From contig JAEYXS010000112.1 in the NCBI GenBank assembly GCA_023431185.1, forward strand, positions 1-64,000: 64,000 nucleotides of DNA, given 5' to 3'. Both the position numbers and the translations under genes were made by a program. Shown in pieces: positions 50,133 through 59,165 of the stretch; the stretch's first letter is position 1, and the number at the start of each line of letters is the position of its first letter. The stretch comes from Verrucomicrobiota bacterium (lineage in GTDB: Bacteria > Verrucomicrobiota > Verrucomicrobiia > Limisphaerales > JAEYXS01). The notes under the pieces were generated by a model. It searched no databases, was not told the origin of the DNA, and saw only the letters and a list, made by a program, of their open reading frames with translations.

Positions 50133-50190
50133 GATGGCCCGGCCATCAGCGGCCAAGAATAAATTCTCGCTGAAACCTCCTGGTTTCAGC
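50133..50190 (+). other. two adjacent hairpins between def and the sulfatase gene
   Basis: GATGGCC-C-GGCCATC (50133-50147) and GCTGAAACC-TCCT-GGTTTCAGC (50169-50190, perfect 9-bp stem). The second ends 16 bases before the sulfatase ATG and lacks a U-run, so it is a poor terminator and may influence translation of the sulfatase. Confidence 0.45.
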
Positions 50191-50206
50191 TATCGTCTTT
50201 CATCCC

Positions 50207-51673
50207 ATGAAAGCGACCTCCCTGCTCCGCCTCCGGCATCTCGTGTACTGCTTGCTGGTCCTTGGCACCCTGAACCTTCCTGCCGCCGAGAAACTCAACG
50301 TCCTCTTCATCGCCGTGGACGATATGAACAACCATCTCGGTTGTTACGGCAGCCCCATCGTGAAGACGCCGAACATTGATAAACTCGCCGCCAAGGGCGT
50401 CCGCTTCGATCGCGCCTACTGCCAGTTCCCCCTATGCAGCCCCAGCCGCACCTCGCTGATGACCGGTCTGCGTCCGGACACCACCCAGGTCTTCGACCTC
50501 CAAAAACATTTCCGCAGTGTCATCCCCAATGCGGTCACCCTCTCCCAGCACTTTCAGAATAACGGCTATTACGCCGCCCGCGTCGGCAAGATCTATCACT
50601 ACGGCAACCCCGGCCAGATCGGCACGGATGGCCTGGATGACGCCCCCTCATGGAATCACAAGGTGAACCCGAGCGGTCGCGACAAGGTCGAAGAGGCCAA
50701 GATCATCAACTACACGCCCAAACGCGGCCTCGGCAGTTCCCTCAGCGTCTGGGCCGCCGAAGGCACCGACGAGGAGCAGACCGATGGCATGGTCGCCACA
50801 GAAATCATCAAGCTCATGGAAGCGAGCAAGGACAAACCCTTCTTCCTCGCCGCCGGCTTCTACCGCCCGCATTGCCCTTATGTCGCTCCCAAGAAGTATT
50901 TCGATATGTACCCCTTGGATAAGATCCAGATGCCTTCCATCTCCGAGAGTGAATTCCGGGATGTGCCGGAACACGCCCTGTCCTCCACCTCACCGCGCCC
51001 ATGGTTCGGCGTGACGGAGGAAGAAGCCCGCAAATCCAAACAGGCTTACTACGCCGCCATCTCCTTTGTGGATGCGCAAGTCGGCCGCCTCATGACTGCT
51101 TTGGATCGCCTCAAGCTGGCTGATAAGACCGTCATCGTCTTCTGGAGCGATCACGGTTATCACTGGGGCGAACACGGCTTGATCAAGAAACAGAGCATCT
51201 TCGAGGAATCCGCCCGCGTGCCCATGATTATCGCCGGTCCCGGCGTGAAGGCCGCCCCGAAAGGCTGCCAGCGCACCGTGGAACTCATCGACCTTTACCC
51301 CACGCTCGCCGACCTGTGCGGCCTGCCTAAACCGGCGAATGTCCACGGCACCAGCCTGAAACCCCTGCTCCAGAACGCCACGGCCCCGTGGGATCGCCCG
51401 GCCTTCACCCAGGTCAATCGCGGCGGCACTCCCGGCCATTCTGTTCGCACCGAGCGCTGGCGCTATATCGAGTGGGATAACGGCAAGGCCGGGGCCCAAC
51501 TCTACGACCACCAGACCGACCCCAACGAACTGAACAACCTCATCAAAGATGCCAAGCACGCCTCCATTGTCACCGAGATGAAAGCCCTGGTCCAAAAGAA
51601 CTGGCCGGCCAACTCCTTCTCCAATCAGAAATCCGGTGGCGACGGGAAGAAAAAGAGCAAGAAGAAGGCGTGA
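50207..51673 (+). CDS. secreted sulfatase, iduronate-2-sulfatase-like, 488 aa
   Basis: A signal peptide (LRHLVYCLLVLGTLNLPAA) precedes KLNVLFIAVDDMNNHLGCYG with the metal-binding Asp pair. The catalytic Cys to be turned into formylglycine is in CSPSRTSLMTGLRP. PFFLAAGFYRPHCPYVAPKKYFD and WSDHGYHWGEHGLIKKQ are iduronate-2-sulfatase-type blocks. Such enzymes release sulfate from polysaccharides in the periplasm or outside. The C-terminus ends in a Lys run (KKKSKKKA). A formylglycine-generating enzyme is not in the window. Confidence 0.93.
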   Translation: MKATSLLRLRHLVYCLLVLGTLNLPAAEKLNVLFIAVDDMNNHLGCYGSPIVKTPNIDKLAAKGVRFDRAYCQFPLCSPSRTSLMTGLRPDTTQVFDLQKHFRSVIPNAVTLSQHFQNNGYYAARVGKIYHYGNPGQIGTDGLDDAPSWNHKVNPSGRDKVEEAKIINYTPKRGLGSSLSVWAAEGTDEEQTDGMVATEIIKLMEASKDKPFFLAAGFYRPHCPYVAPKKYFDMYPLDKIQMPSISESEFRDVPEHALSSTSPRPWFGVTEEEARKSKQAYYAAISFVDAQVGRLMTALDRLKLADKTVIVFWSDHGYHWGEHGLIKKQSIFEESARVPMIIAGPGVKAAPKGCQRTVELIDLYPTLADLCGLPKPANVHGTSLKPLLQNATAPWDRPAFTQVNRGGTPGHSVRTERWRYIEWDNGKAGAQLYDHQTDPNELNNLIKDAKHASIVTEMKALVQKNWPANSFSNQKSGGDGKKKSKKKA

Positions 51674-51808
51674 GCCATGACCGATGTACCAACACTGCCA
51701 GAACATCCGGCATGAGTTGAAACATTATCACCTGTGCTTCTTTAAGCTTCGGCTGCGGAGTTTAACAAACCATTCCGCTTGCCAGCGTGTGCTGTCATGG
51801 CGTATAAA

Positions 51809-51837
51809 ACCCCTGCTGTTTTGAAACCAACAGGGGT
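51809..51837 (+). other. hairpin upstream of Bax-inhibitor-1 gene
   Basis: ACCCCTG (51809-51815) pairs with CAGGGGT (51831-51837), with TGTT/AACA able to extend it if one base bulges. It ends 26 bases before the ATG. No U-run follows, so a 5-prime leader structure is more likely than a terminator. Confidence 0.4.
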
Positions 51838-51863
51838 GGTGAAAAATATAATTCCCGATTGAT

Positions 51864-52583
51864 ATGAACGAAAATATCCTGTCCGCACCTTACTCGGTGG
51901 CCGATGCGCCCGCTGACGAGCGCGCGCAATTTATCCGGCGCACCTACATACACCTGGCCGGGGCAATCTTCGCCTTCACAGCCTTGGAAGTCGTCTGGTT
52001 CATGACCGGCGTAGCCGCTTGGTTCGCCTCCATGGTCTTCAGCCTGCCGTTTTCCTGGATCGCCGTGATGGTCTGCTTCATGGGCGTGTCCTGGATCGCG
52101 GACAAGTGGGCTGCATCCGACGCCTCCTCCGGCATGCAATACCTCGGCTACGCGGTGAACATACTTGCGCAGTCCATCGTATTCATTCCGCTCCTCTACA
52201 TCGCTGTAAACTTCTCGGCGCCCAATACGCTCCCGCTCGCGGCCGGATTCACCTTCCTGCTCTTCCTGGGGCTTACGGCGGCGGCGTTTATCACCCGCAA
52301 GGATTTCTCCTTCCTTGGGCCGGCCCTATGCGTGGGCAGCTTCATCGCCTTGGGTGTGATCGTGGTTTCCATCCTGTTCGGCTTCAGCCTTGGCCTCCTG
52401 TTCTCCTCCATCATGGTGGCGTTCGCGGGCGCGGCGATTCTTTACACCACATCGAACATCATCCACCAGTATCAGCCGCACCAGCATGTGGCCGCCTCCG
52501 TGGCGCTCTTCGCCGCCGTCGCCCTGCTCTTCTGGTATGTGTTGCGCATCCTGATCGCGCTCTCCGGCCGTAGCGACGACTAG
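51864..52583 (+). CDS. Bax inhibitor-1 family membrane protein, 239 aa
   Basis: Seven hydrophobic helices, beginning FIRRTYIHLAGAIFAFTALEVVWF. The family shows such N-terminal TYxHL blocks, and the C-terminal region (LFSSIMVAFAGAAILYTTSNIIHQYQPHQH) fits the YccA/YetJ type. Bacterial members are pH-sensitive calcium leak channels or modulators of FtsH. It is monocistronic, with its own leader hairpin and a terminator. Confidence 0.88.
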   Translation: MNENILSAPYSVADAPADERAQFIRRTYIHLAGAIFAFTALEVVWFMTGVAAWFASMVFSLPFSWIAVMVCFMGVSWIADKWAASDASSGMQYLGYAVNILAQSIVFIPLLYIAVNFSAPNTLPLAAGFTFLLFLGLTAAAFITRKDFSFLGPALCVGSFIALGVIVVSILFGFSLGLLFSSIMVAFAGAAILYTTSNIIHQYQPHQHVAASVALFAAVALLFWYVLRILIALSGRSDD

Positions 52584-52602
52584 TCAGCTGTTAGTTTCCA
52601 CC

Positions 52603-52638
52603 AAACGCCGGACTTCACTGTCCGGCGTTTTTTCTTTT
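52603..52638 (+). terminator. intrinsic terminator of the Bax inhibitor-1 gene
   Basis: AAACGCCGGAC-TTCACT-GTCCGGCGTTT, 11-bp perfect stem, followed by TTTCTTTTT. It starts 20 bases after the stop codon. Confidence 0.92.
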
Positions 52639-52686
52639 TCACGGCTTGCCAATCGCACCTCAAGCAGACTTGAATCTGGGTGCATC

Positions 52687-53151
52687 ATGAGCACCACCGC
52701 AGGCATCCGCTACGCCCATACCAATCTTATCGCCCGAGACTGGCGCAAGCTCGCCGACTTCTACCAGCAGGTGCTCGGCTGCGTGCCCGTCAGCACCGAG
52801 CGTGACCATCACGGCCCGCACATCGATGCCCTCACCGGCATGAGCGGCGTGCGCGTCCGCGGCCGTCACCTGCGCGTGCCCGGCCATGGCGAGAACGGCC
52901 CGACCATCGAGATTTTTCAATACGATCCTGCCGGACCCGACAATCCCCAGACACTCGACAAACCCGGCTTCGCCCACCTTGCCTTTGAAGTGCCCGATGT
53001 CATCGCCAAGCGGGCGGAGATCCATGCCTGGGGTGGACGCGATGTCGGCCAGCTCACCACCTTCGACATCGCCGGAGCCGGCCGCCTCACTCTGATCTAC
53101 ATAACCGATCCCGAGGGTAACATCCTCGAGCTGCAAACCTGGCAACGTTGA
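52687..53151 (+). CDS. VOC (glyoxalase-fold) protein, 154 aa
   Basis: Starts YAHTNLIARDWRKLADFYQQVLGCVPV, the first beta-alpha-beta module with the metal His. GFAHLAFEVPDV carries the second set, and DPEGNILELQTW ends with the conserved metal Glu. Two modules make one vicinal-oxygen-chelate domain. Substrates of the family range from methylglyoxal to aromatic diols; none is indicated. It begins a run of four closely spaced genes. Confidence 0.88.
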   Translation: MSTTAGIRYAHTNLIARDWRKLADFYQQVLGCVPVSTERDHHGPHIDALTGMSGVRVRGRHLRVPGHGENGPTIEIFQYDPAGPDNPQTLDKPGFAHLAFEVPDVIAKRAEIHAWGGRDVGQLTTFDIAGAGRLTLIYITDPEGNILELQTWQR

Positions 53152-53160
53152 ACCAATCTC

Positions 53161-54216
53161 ATGAACGTGCTGCGACATCCTCCCTTGAGCCTGAAGGACA
53201 TCTTCCTCGCCCTGCTCTGCTGCACTGCCTTTGCTTCCGCGCAGGAAGCCACCCTCGTTGAGACCATCAAGCTCTGGGACAAAGGCAACCACAACGCCTT
53301 TACCGACCTCATCCGCTTCAAAAGCCGCTGGTACTGTGCCTTCCGGGAGGCCGACGCCCACGTCTCCAGCAAGGCGGATATCCGCATCCTCACCTCCAAG
53401 AACGGTCGCGATTGGGAATCCGCCAGTGTCATCGAGATGAAAGGCCACGACCTGCGCGATCCCAAGCTCACCGTCAGCCCGGATGGCAAGTGGCTGGAAC
53501 TGCTGGGTGGTGACACGATCCGCGAAGGCAACAAGCCCGCCACCTTGAGCCGCAGCTTTATCGCCCGCTCCCATGACGGCGTCGCCTGGAGCCGGATTGA
53601 TTACGTGGCTCCCGATCAGGAATGGCTCTGGCGCATCACGTGGCATAAGAAAAAAGCTTATGGTGTGGCCTATGATGTCCGCCCGGAGATCCGCGCCCTG
53701 CGGCAATTCACCACCCGGCTCTATGTCTCCGACGACGGCGTTGAATTCCAGCCGCTGGCCGATCCATTGTGCGATGCGATCGGCTCCAACGAGGCGACCA
53801 TCCGCTTCGCCAAAGACGGCACCGCGTACGTCCTGCAACGGCGCGATGGCCCAGACAAACAGACCACGGCTTTTCTCGGCACCAGCCACCCACCTTTCAA
53901 AGAATGGACCTGGAAAGACCTTGGCGTTTTCTTCGGCGGCCCCAATTTCATCCAGATCCCCGATGGCCGCTGGATCGCCGCTGGCCGCATGTTTCGCCCG
54001 GATGAGGTCGGCAACATTGCCCCCCGAACTGTCATCTGCGAACTCGATGTGCAGCAAGGCAAACTCCGTCACCTGCTCGATCTTCCCAGCGGTGGTGATA
54101 CCAGCTACGCCGGCCTGCAATACTACGGCAACCTCTGGGTCAGCTACTATTCCTCCCACGAAGGCAAGAGCAGCATCTACCTCTCGAAAGTGAAACTCCC
54201 GCGAGTAAAGAAGTGA
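53161..54216 (+). CDS. secreted BNR/sialidase-like propeller protein, copy 1 (Sec leader)
   Basis: A hydrophobic signal peptide (KDIFLALLCCTAFASA) is followed by a beta-propeller: NHNAFTDLIRFKSRWYCAFREAD, then Asp-box-like SKNGRDWESASVI and SHDGVAWSRI, and near the end LPSGGDTSYAGLQYYGNLWVSYYSSHEGKSSIYLSKV. The fold is that of exo-sialidases and related glycoside hydrolases, but the sialidase Arg triad is not confirmed. It is paralogous to the next gene. It lies 9 bases after the VOC gene and its TGA overlaps the next ATG (TGATG). Confidence 0.83.
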   Translation: MNVLRHPPLSLKDIFLALLCCTAFASAQEATLVETIKLWDKGNHNAFTDLIRFKSRWYCAFREADAHVSSKADIRILTSKNGRDWESASVIEMKGHDLRDPKLTVSPDGKWLELLGGDTIREGNKPATLSRSFIARSHDGVAWSRIDYVAPDQEWLWRITWHKKKAYGVAYDVRPEIRALRQFTTRLYVSDDGVEFQPLADPLCDAIGSNEATIRFAKDGTAYVLQRRDGPDKQTTAFLGTSHPPFKEWTWKDLGVFFGGPNFIQIPDGRWIAAGRMFRPDEVGNIAPRTVICELDVQQGKLRHLLDLPSGGDTSYAGLQYYGNLWVSYYSSHEGKSSIYLSKVKLPRVKK

Positions 54217-55229
54217 TGAAAACCGAACTGCTTCTCTCCCGCCGCCAATGGCTCCTCGCCACCAGCGGCCTCGCGCTCACTGCTCTCACCACCTCCGCTC
54301 AAGACACGCCCGCTCCCAAGCTTCTCTCTGTCCAAATGATTTGGGATACCGCCCCACACAATGCCTTCACCGACCTCGTTCGGCATAAAGATGAATGGTT
54401 CTGCGTGTTCCGCGAAGGGGCCAAACACGTCTCACCCGATGGCAAACTGCGCTTCATCTCCTCACGCGATGGCGAGAAGTGGGAATCCGCCGCGCTCGTG
54501 GAATCTCCGCTCGGCGATGCCCGCGATGCCAAGATCTGCATCACTCCCGAGGGCCGCCTGATGCTCAATGGCGCCATCGCCCTCGAAGACCAATCAAAGC
54601 ACCGCCACCAATCCGCCGTCTGGTTCAGCAACGATGGCCGCAAATGGTCCGAGCCCACACTCATCGGCGATCCGGATTACTGGCTCTGGCGCGTGACGTG
54701 GCATGAAGGCAAGTGCTACACCATCGGCTACAACACGAACAAAGACCGCACCAAACGCTCCTTGCGCCTCTACCGTAGCGACGACGGAAAGAAGTTCGAG
54801 GTGTGGAATGAACGTCTCTTCGATCAGTCCTCACCCGGTGAGAACACGATTCGTTTCTTGAAAGACGGCACTGCCATCTGCTTGGTGCGGCGCGATCTCG
54901 CTCCGTTCACCTCACTGCTCGGCACCTCCAAACCACCTTATAAAGAATGGACGTGGCGTGAGGGCCTGTCACGCATCGGTGGCCCGAACTTCATCCAATT
55001 GCCCGACGGCCGCTTCCTCGCCGCCGGACGCAATCACGATGGCGCTGTGCGCACCTCCTTGTTCTGGCTGGATACAGATAAAGCCACTTTGACCGAGTGC
55101 CTGAAACTTCCTTCCGGGGGTGATTCCAGTTATCCCGGTTTAGTCTGGCATGAGAAACAGCTTTGGGTTAGCTACTACTCCTCACACGATAAAAAGTCCG
55201 CCATCTATCTGGCCAAAGTATCACTATGA
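54216..55229 (+). CDS. secreted BNR/sialidase-like propeller protein, copy 2 (Tat leader)
   Basis: The leader LLLSRRQWLLATSGLALTAL is of twin-arginine type, unlike copy 1. The mature part runs parallel to copy 1: PHNAFTDLVRHKDEWFCVFREGAKHVSPDGKLRFISSRDGEKWESAAL and LPSGGDSSYPGLVWHEKQLWVSYYSSHDKKSAIYLAKVSL. Both copies are about 340 aa and share the WLWRxTWHxxK and GGPNFIQxPDGRxxAAGR blocks. ATG 54216 is used; GTG 54213 is also in frame. It overlaps phoD by 4 bases (ATGA). Confidence 0.83.
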   Translation: MKTELLLSRRQWLLATSGLALTALTTSAQDTPAPKLLSVQMIWDTAPHNAFTDLVRHKDEWFCVFREGAKHVSPDGKLRFISSRDGEKWESAALVESPLGDARDAKICITPEGRLMLNGAIALEDQSKHRHQSAVWFSNDGRKWSEPTLIGDPDYWLWRVTWHEGKCYTIGYNTNKDRTKRSLRLYRSDDGKKFEVWNERLFDQSSPGENTIRFLKDGTAICLVRRDLAPFTSLLGTSKPPYKEWTWREGLSRIGGPNFIQLPDGRFLAAGRNHDGAVRTSLFWLDTDKATLTECLKLPSGGDSSYPGLVWHEKQLWVSYYSSHDKKSAIYLAKVSL

Positions 55230-56803
55230 CGCAGCCGCTGTATCCTCTGCTCTCGCCGAAGGCGATGAACCGCCGCTCTTTCCTGCTCGCCACCTCCTTC
55301 GCCGCCGCGGCCATGTGGTCGGATCAGGTGATCGGGGCCGTCACCAGCAATCCGAAATTCTCCGCCTACCCCTTCCAGCTCGGCGTCGCCTCCGGCGATC
55401 CTGATGACTCCAGCGTGGTGCTCTGGACCCGTCTCGCGCCGCAACCGCTCGCGGACGATGGCGGCATGCCGCCCGCCGATGTCGAAGTCTCCTGGCAATT
55501 GGCCGAGGACGAAGCCATGACCAAGGTCGTGAAGAAAGGTAAGACTGTCGCCAACGCAGACTGGGCCCACAGCGTCCACGTGGAAGTGAACGGGTTGAAG
55601 CCTGACCGCTGGTATTGGTATCAGTTCAAAGCCGGTGGTGAAGTGAGCCAGAAAGGCCGCACCCGCACCATGCCCCCGAAGAACAGCACGCCCGAGCGCC
55701 TGCGCTTCACCTTCGCCTCCTGTCAGCACTTCGAGAGCGGTTACTTCACCGCCTACGAGCACATGCTCAAGGAAGACCTCGATCTCGTCCTGCACCTCGG
55801 CGATTACATCTACGAATACGCGGGCATCGACAAGCGCGTCCGCAAACATGTCGGACCTGAGTGCAAGACGCTGAACGGCTACCGCTCGCGTTACGCTCAG
55901 TATCGTTCGGATAAAGCTTTGCAAAACATGCACGCCGCCGTCCCTTGGGTCGCCACCTGGGATGACCACGAGTTCGATAACAACTGCGCGAACGACATCT
56001 CCGAGGAAAAAGGTGTCAACCCGGTCGATTTCCTCATCCGCCGCGCCGCGTCTTATCAGGCTTACTACGAGCACATGCCCTTGCGCCGCTCGGCCTTGCC
56101 CAAGGGCCCGAACATGACGCTCTATCGCAAACTGAACTTCGGCAAACTGGCCGAGTTCCAGGTGCTCGACACGCGCCAATACCGCTCCGATCAACCTTGT
56201 GGCGACGGTAACAAACCGCAATGCGATGAGGCGCTCGACCCAAGCCGCACCTTGCTCGGCACCAAACAGCGCGATTGGCTTTTCAATACGCTCGGCAAAT
56301 CGGACGCCACCTGGAACATCATCGCCCAGCAAATCATGATCGCCCGCGTGGACCGCAAGGCCGGCGCTGAGATTGGCTACAGCATGGACCAGTGGCCCGG
56401 CTACGAAGGCGATCGCCGCAAGCTCCTGAAGTTCCTGCACGACCGCAAGATCTCCAACCCCGTCGCCCTCGCCGGTGACATCCACACGAACTGGGCGAAT
56501 GAACTCATCGCGGACTTCGACAACCTCGAATCCAAGAGCGTCGCCACCGAATTCGTCGGCACCTCCATCTCCTCCAGCGGTGACGGCACCAACGCGCCCA
56601 AGAATCTGGACGCCCTGTATTCCGAGAATCCCTTCGTGAAATACCACAACGCCGAGCGCGGTTACGTCCGCTGCGAAGTGACCCCGAAGCAATGGCGCAC
56701 GGACTACCAGACCGTGGAATACGTCACCCGCCCCGGCTCACCATTGAACACCCGCAGTTCGTTTGTGGTGGAGAGCGGTCAGCCTAAGTTGCAGAAAGCG
56801 TAA
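55226..56803 (+). CDS. alkaline phosphatase D family, Tat-exported, 525 aa
   Basis: The leader MNRRSFLLATSFAAAAM (from residue 14) is of Tat type. The start at 55226 overlaps the previous stop (ATGA) and is kept; ATG 55265 would start right at the leader. PhoD landmarks: ASGDPDDSSVVLWTRLAP, TFASCQHFESGYFTAYEHM, LHLGDYIYEY, TWDDHEFDNNCANDIS and LAGDIHTNWANEL. These enzymes hydrolyse phosphodiesters with Ca/Fe in the periplasm. As last gene of the VOC-BNR-BNR-PhoD run it may be cotranscribed with them. Confidence 0.92.
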   Translation: MTQPLYPLLSPKAMNRRSFLLATSFAAAAMWSDQVIGAVTSNPKFSAYPFQLGVASGDPDDSSVVLWTRLAPQPLADDGGMPPADVEVSWQLAEDEAMTKVVKKGKTVANADWAHSVHVEVNGLKPDRWYWYQFKAGGEVSQKGRTRTMPPKNSTPERLRFTFASCQHFESGYFTAYEHMLKEDLDLVLHLGDYIYEYAGIDKRVRKHVGPECKTLNGYRSRYAQYRSDKALQNMHAAVPWVATWDDHEFDNNCANDISEEKGVNPVDFLIRRAASYQAYYEHMPLRRSALPKGPNMTLYRKLNFGKLAEFQVLDTRQYRSDQPCGDGNKPQCDEALDPSRTLLGTKQRDWLFNTLGKSDATWNIIAQQIMIARVDRKAGAEIGYSMDQWPGYEGDRRKLLKFLHDRKISNPVALAGDIHTNWANELIADFDNLESKSVATEFVGTSISSSGDGTNAPKNLDALYSENPFVKYHNAERGYVRCEVTPKQWRTDYQTVEYVTRPGSPLNTRSSFVVESGQPKLQKA

Positions 56804-56816
56804 AACGCTGCTGAAT

Positions 56817-58058
56817 TCAGGGCATTGGTTTGGTGCGCGCCCGCTCCAGCGTGGTCTGGTCGAAAACCTTGCCCTCGGCATCCACCGCCTCGGCTTTGAT
56901 TTGGCCAGACGGATGGAGGGTGATGTGATGGAGATGGCGACGCGGTTCGGCATGGGCCAGATACCAGCCCTCTTCCTTGGAAGGCACCGTACGCGTGTTC
57001 ACGCCCCACGCCCCGTCGCCCAGATACACGATGCCATTCTCCTCATCCCGCTTGTGCTGGCGCAGCGGATACGTGCGCTTGTAGTTATGATGATCGTTCT
57101 CGAATACTGCTGACACCCCGTAACGCTCAAAGTGCGGTATCCAGTTCGTGCGGATCTCCACCGCCCGCGGACTGTCACTCGGCAGCTTGCCTTTGGTCGC
57201 CTTCGCCGTGCCGTAGGCGGGATAATGATAGATGGGAAAAATGAACTGTTGCTCCGTACGCGCGGCCAGCGTCTTCCCCAACCAGTCCGCCTGCGGTCCT
57301 GTAATCGGTTGCGTGTGCCCGGAATCCATCACGATGAAAGAAAGATACTTCCCGAAATCCAAGGCGTAATAAGAATGTGTCTGCGGCGGGACAAAGAACC
57401 CGTAAAAATAAGGTGCCTCTTCCGGAATCTTCCCGTTGTAACCGCCCTTCACCTCGTGATTGCCGATGGCCACCACCATGGGGATCAACCGTCCGCCCTT
57501 GCCGCGCACGAGTTGTTTCCAGGACTGGAACCAGTCGATCCAGCGTGTCGCATCCACACCGTTCGCATACGCCAGATCGCCGCCTAACAATGCAAAGTCC
57601 GGGTCCAACTTGCCCGCCTGCCTGTTCATGGCATCCACAAACTCCCGGCTGTGCATCATGTCGCCGCCCGTCACAAACCGCACTGGACGCTCCAATTTCG
57701 CGGGCATGGTGCGGAACTTCTCCACCCCTTTGCTGTCCTTGGGCGCTTTCTCGCCGAGGTAAAATTCATAACTGGTATCCCCCTTTAATCCAGTCAGTTC
57801 CACCCGCCTCACTTGCAAGACCGAGGGCTTCACCTGATGCCGCGTGCCGGTCTTTAGCAGCCACTCCTCCGCACCGCTGGCCCGATACCACACATTCGTC
57901 GGGGTGCCCTCATACAGGCTCACCCAGTTCACCGTCATCGTCGTGGACGGGTCACGTTGCCAGGTCAGATACAGGCCGATGACATCCGTCTGCGCCATTG
58001 CGGACGTGGCCGACAGGTACAAAGATACCAGCACGAGCGCCAAAGTTTTGCGGAACAT
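56817..58058 (-). CDS. secreted metallophosphoesterase, purple acid phosphatase-like, 413 aa
   Basis: ATG 58058 gives a signal peptide (MFRKTLALVLVSLYLSATSAMA). An N-terminal fibronectin-like domain (LYLTWQRDPSTTMTVNWVS) is followed by the metallophosphoesterase core: VTGGDMMHS, LLGGDLAYANG, VAIGNHEVKGG, FPIYHYPAYG and FENDHHNYKR supply the metal ligands. It likely cleaves phosphate monoesters outside the cytoplasm. It is convergent with phoD (13 bases apart), so two phosphatases face each other. Confidence 0.9.
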   Translation of the reverse strand: MFRKTLALVLVSLYLSATSAMAQTDVIGLYLTWQRDPSTTMTVNWVSLYEGTPTNVWYRASGAEEWLLKTGTRHQVKPSVLQVRRVELTGLKGDTSYEFYLGEKAPKDSKGVEKFRTMPAKLERPVRFVTGGDMMHSREFVDAMNRQAGKLDPDFALLGGDLAYANGVDATRWIDWFQSWKQLVRGKGGRLIPMVVAIGNHEVKGGYNGKIPEEAPYFYGFFVPPQTHSYYALDFGKYLSFIVMDSGHTQPITGPQADWLGKTLAARTEQQFIFPIYHYPAYGTAKATKGKLPSDSPRAVEIRTNWIPHFERYGVSAVFENDHHNYKRTYPLRQHKRDEENGIVYLGDGAWGVNTRTVPSKEEGWYLAHAEPRRHLHHITLHPSGQIKAEAVDAEGKVFDQTTLERARTKPMP

Positions 58059-58176
58059 ATCGCCATTGTGAAAAACTAACCCCTCGCTGGCAACTCTAGT
58101 ATTAAGGCTTTTCCCGCGCCTCCAAGAAGACATTTACGCCCCGGGAATTAAGGCGTATAAACTTCGGCATATCCCT

Positions 58177-59106
58177 ATGAAAACCCCTGCATTCCCCTCG
58201 CCTCTGCTGCTGGCTTTGCTTTTGCCCCTTGCCCTGCTGAATGTCACCGCGCAGGAAAAGGCCAAAGGCCCCACCAAACCCGCACCTGATCTGGCGGAGG
58301 TGAAATACGGTCCACATGCCCGTAATGTGCTCGATCTCTGGAAAGCCAAGTCCGACCAGCCCACTCCATTGGTGGTTTACATCCACGGCGGCGGCTTCCG
58401 CGCTGGCAGCAAAGAATCCCTCTCACCCGCCCTATTGGATGGCTGCCTGAAAGCGGGCATCTCCGTGATGGCCATCAACTACCGGCTGTCGCCCGAGGTC
58501 AGTTTCCCGGCGCACTACATGGACAGCGCCCGCGCCATCCAATTCGCCCGTTCCAAGGCCAAGGAATGGAATCTCGACCCCAAACGCGTGGCCGCTACCG
58601 GTGGTTCCGCGGGTGCCGGCACTTCGCTCTGGATCGGTTTTCACGATGACATGGCCGATCCAAAAAATGCCGATCCTGTTCTGCGCGAATCCACCCGGCT
58701 CTCTTGCATGGTCGTCGGCGGTGCGCAATCCACCTACGATCCGCGCACCATCAAGGAATGGGTCGGAGGCCGCGCTCACGAGCATCCCGCCTTGCCCGAC
58801 TTTCACGGCGTGAAGCTCGATGAACTCGACTCGCCCAAAGCCCATAAGATCTACGAGGCCGCCGCGCCCATCAATTATCTGACCAAGAACGATCCGCCCG
58901 TGTATGCCTACTACAATGAACCTCGCGGCCCTCTGCCTGCTGATGCCAAGCCCGGCCAAGGCATCCACCACATCAACTTCGGCCTGAAGCTGAAGGAGCA
59001 GATGGACAAGCTCGGCATCGAATGCGTCATCCGCCACACCGACGAGAAAATGAACCTAAACGCCGAATCTGTCGCCTTCTTCAAAAAGCATTTCGGGATG
59101 AAGTAA
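58177..59106 (+). CDS. secreted alpha/beta hydrolase (esterase), 309 aa
   Basis: A signal peptide (LLLALLLPLALLNVTA) is followed by the hormone-sensitive-lipase-type oxyanion motif VVYIHGGGFRAGS and the nucleophile elbow GGSAGAG. Residues such as ISVMAINYRLSPEVSFPAHYMD are family-typical. A C-terminal His lies in GIHHINFGLKLKEQM. Substrates are probably acyl or acetyl esters, perhaps on polysaccharides, given the sulfatase and other secreted hydrolases nearby. Confidence 0.9.
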   Translation: MKTPAFPSPLLLALLLPLALLNVTAQEKAKGPTKPAPDLAEVKYGPHARNVLDLWKAKSDQPTPLVVYIHGGGFRAGSKESLSPALLDGCLKAGISVMAINYRLSPEVSFPAHYMDSARAIQFARSKAKEWNLDPKRVAATGGSAGAGTSLWIGFHDDMADPKNADPVLRESTRLSCMVVGGAQSTYDPRTIKEWVGGRAHEHPALPDFHGVKLDELDSPKAHKIYEAAAPINYLTKNDPPVYAYYNEPRGPLPADAKPGQGIHHINFGLKLKEQMDKLGIECVIRHTDEKMNLNAESVAFFKKHFGMK

Positions 59107-59165
59107 CCTTACCATCGTCGACCAGCGTTGCAATTTCAGCAGCTAAGACGTAAGAACTTTGCTCA

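Noticed and set aside
52660..54159. 499-codon frame antisense to the VOC and first BNR genes
   Set aside because: Crosses two genes and their intergenic gap; no recognisable domain.
55205..56692. 495-codon frame antisense to phoD
   Set aside because: Shadow frame; the plus strand holds all PhoD metal-ligand motifs.
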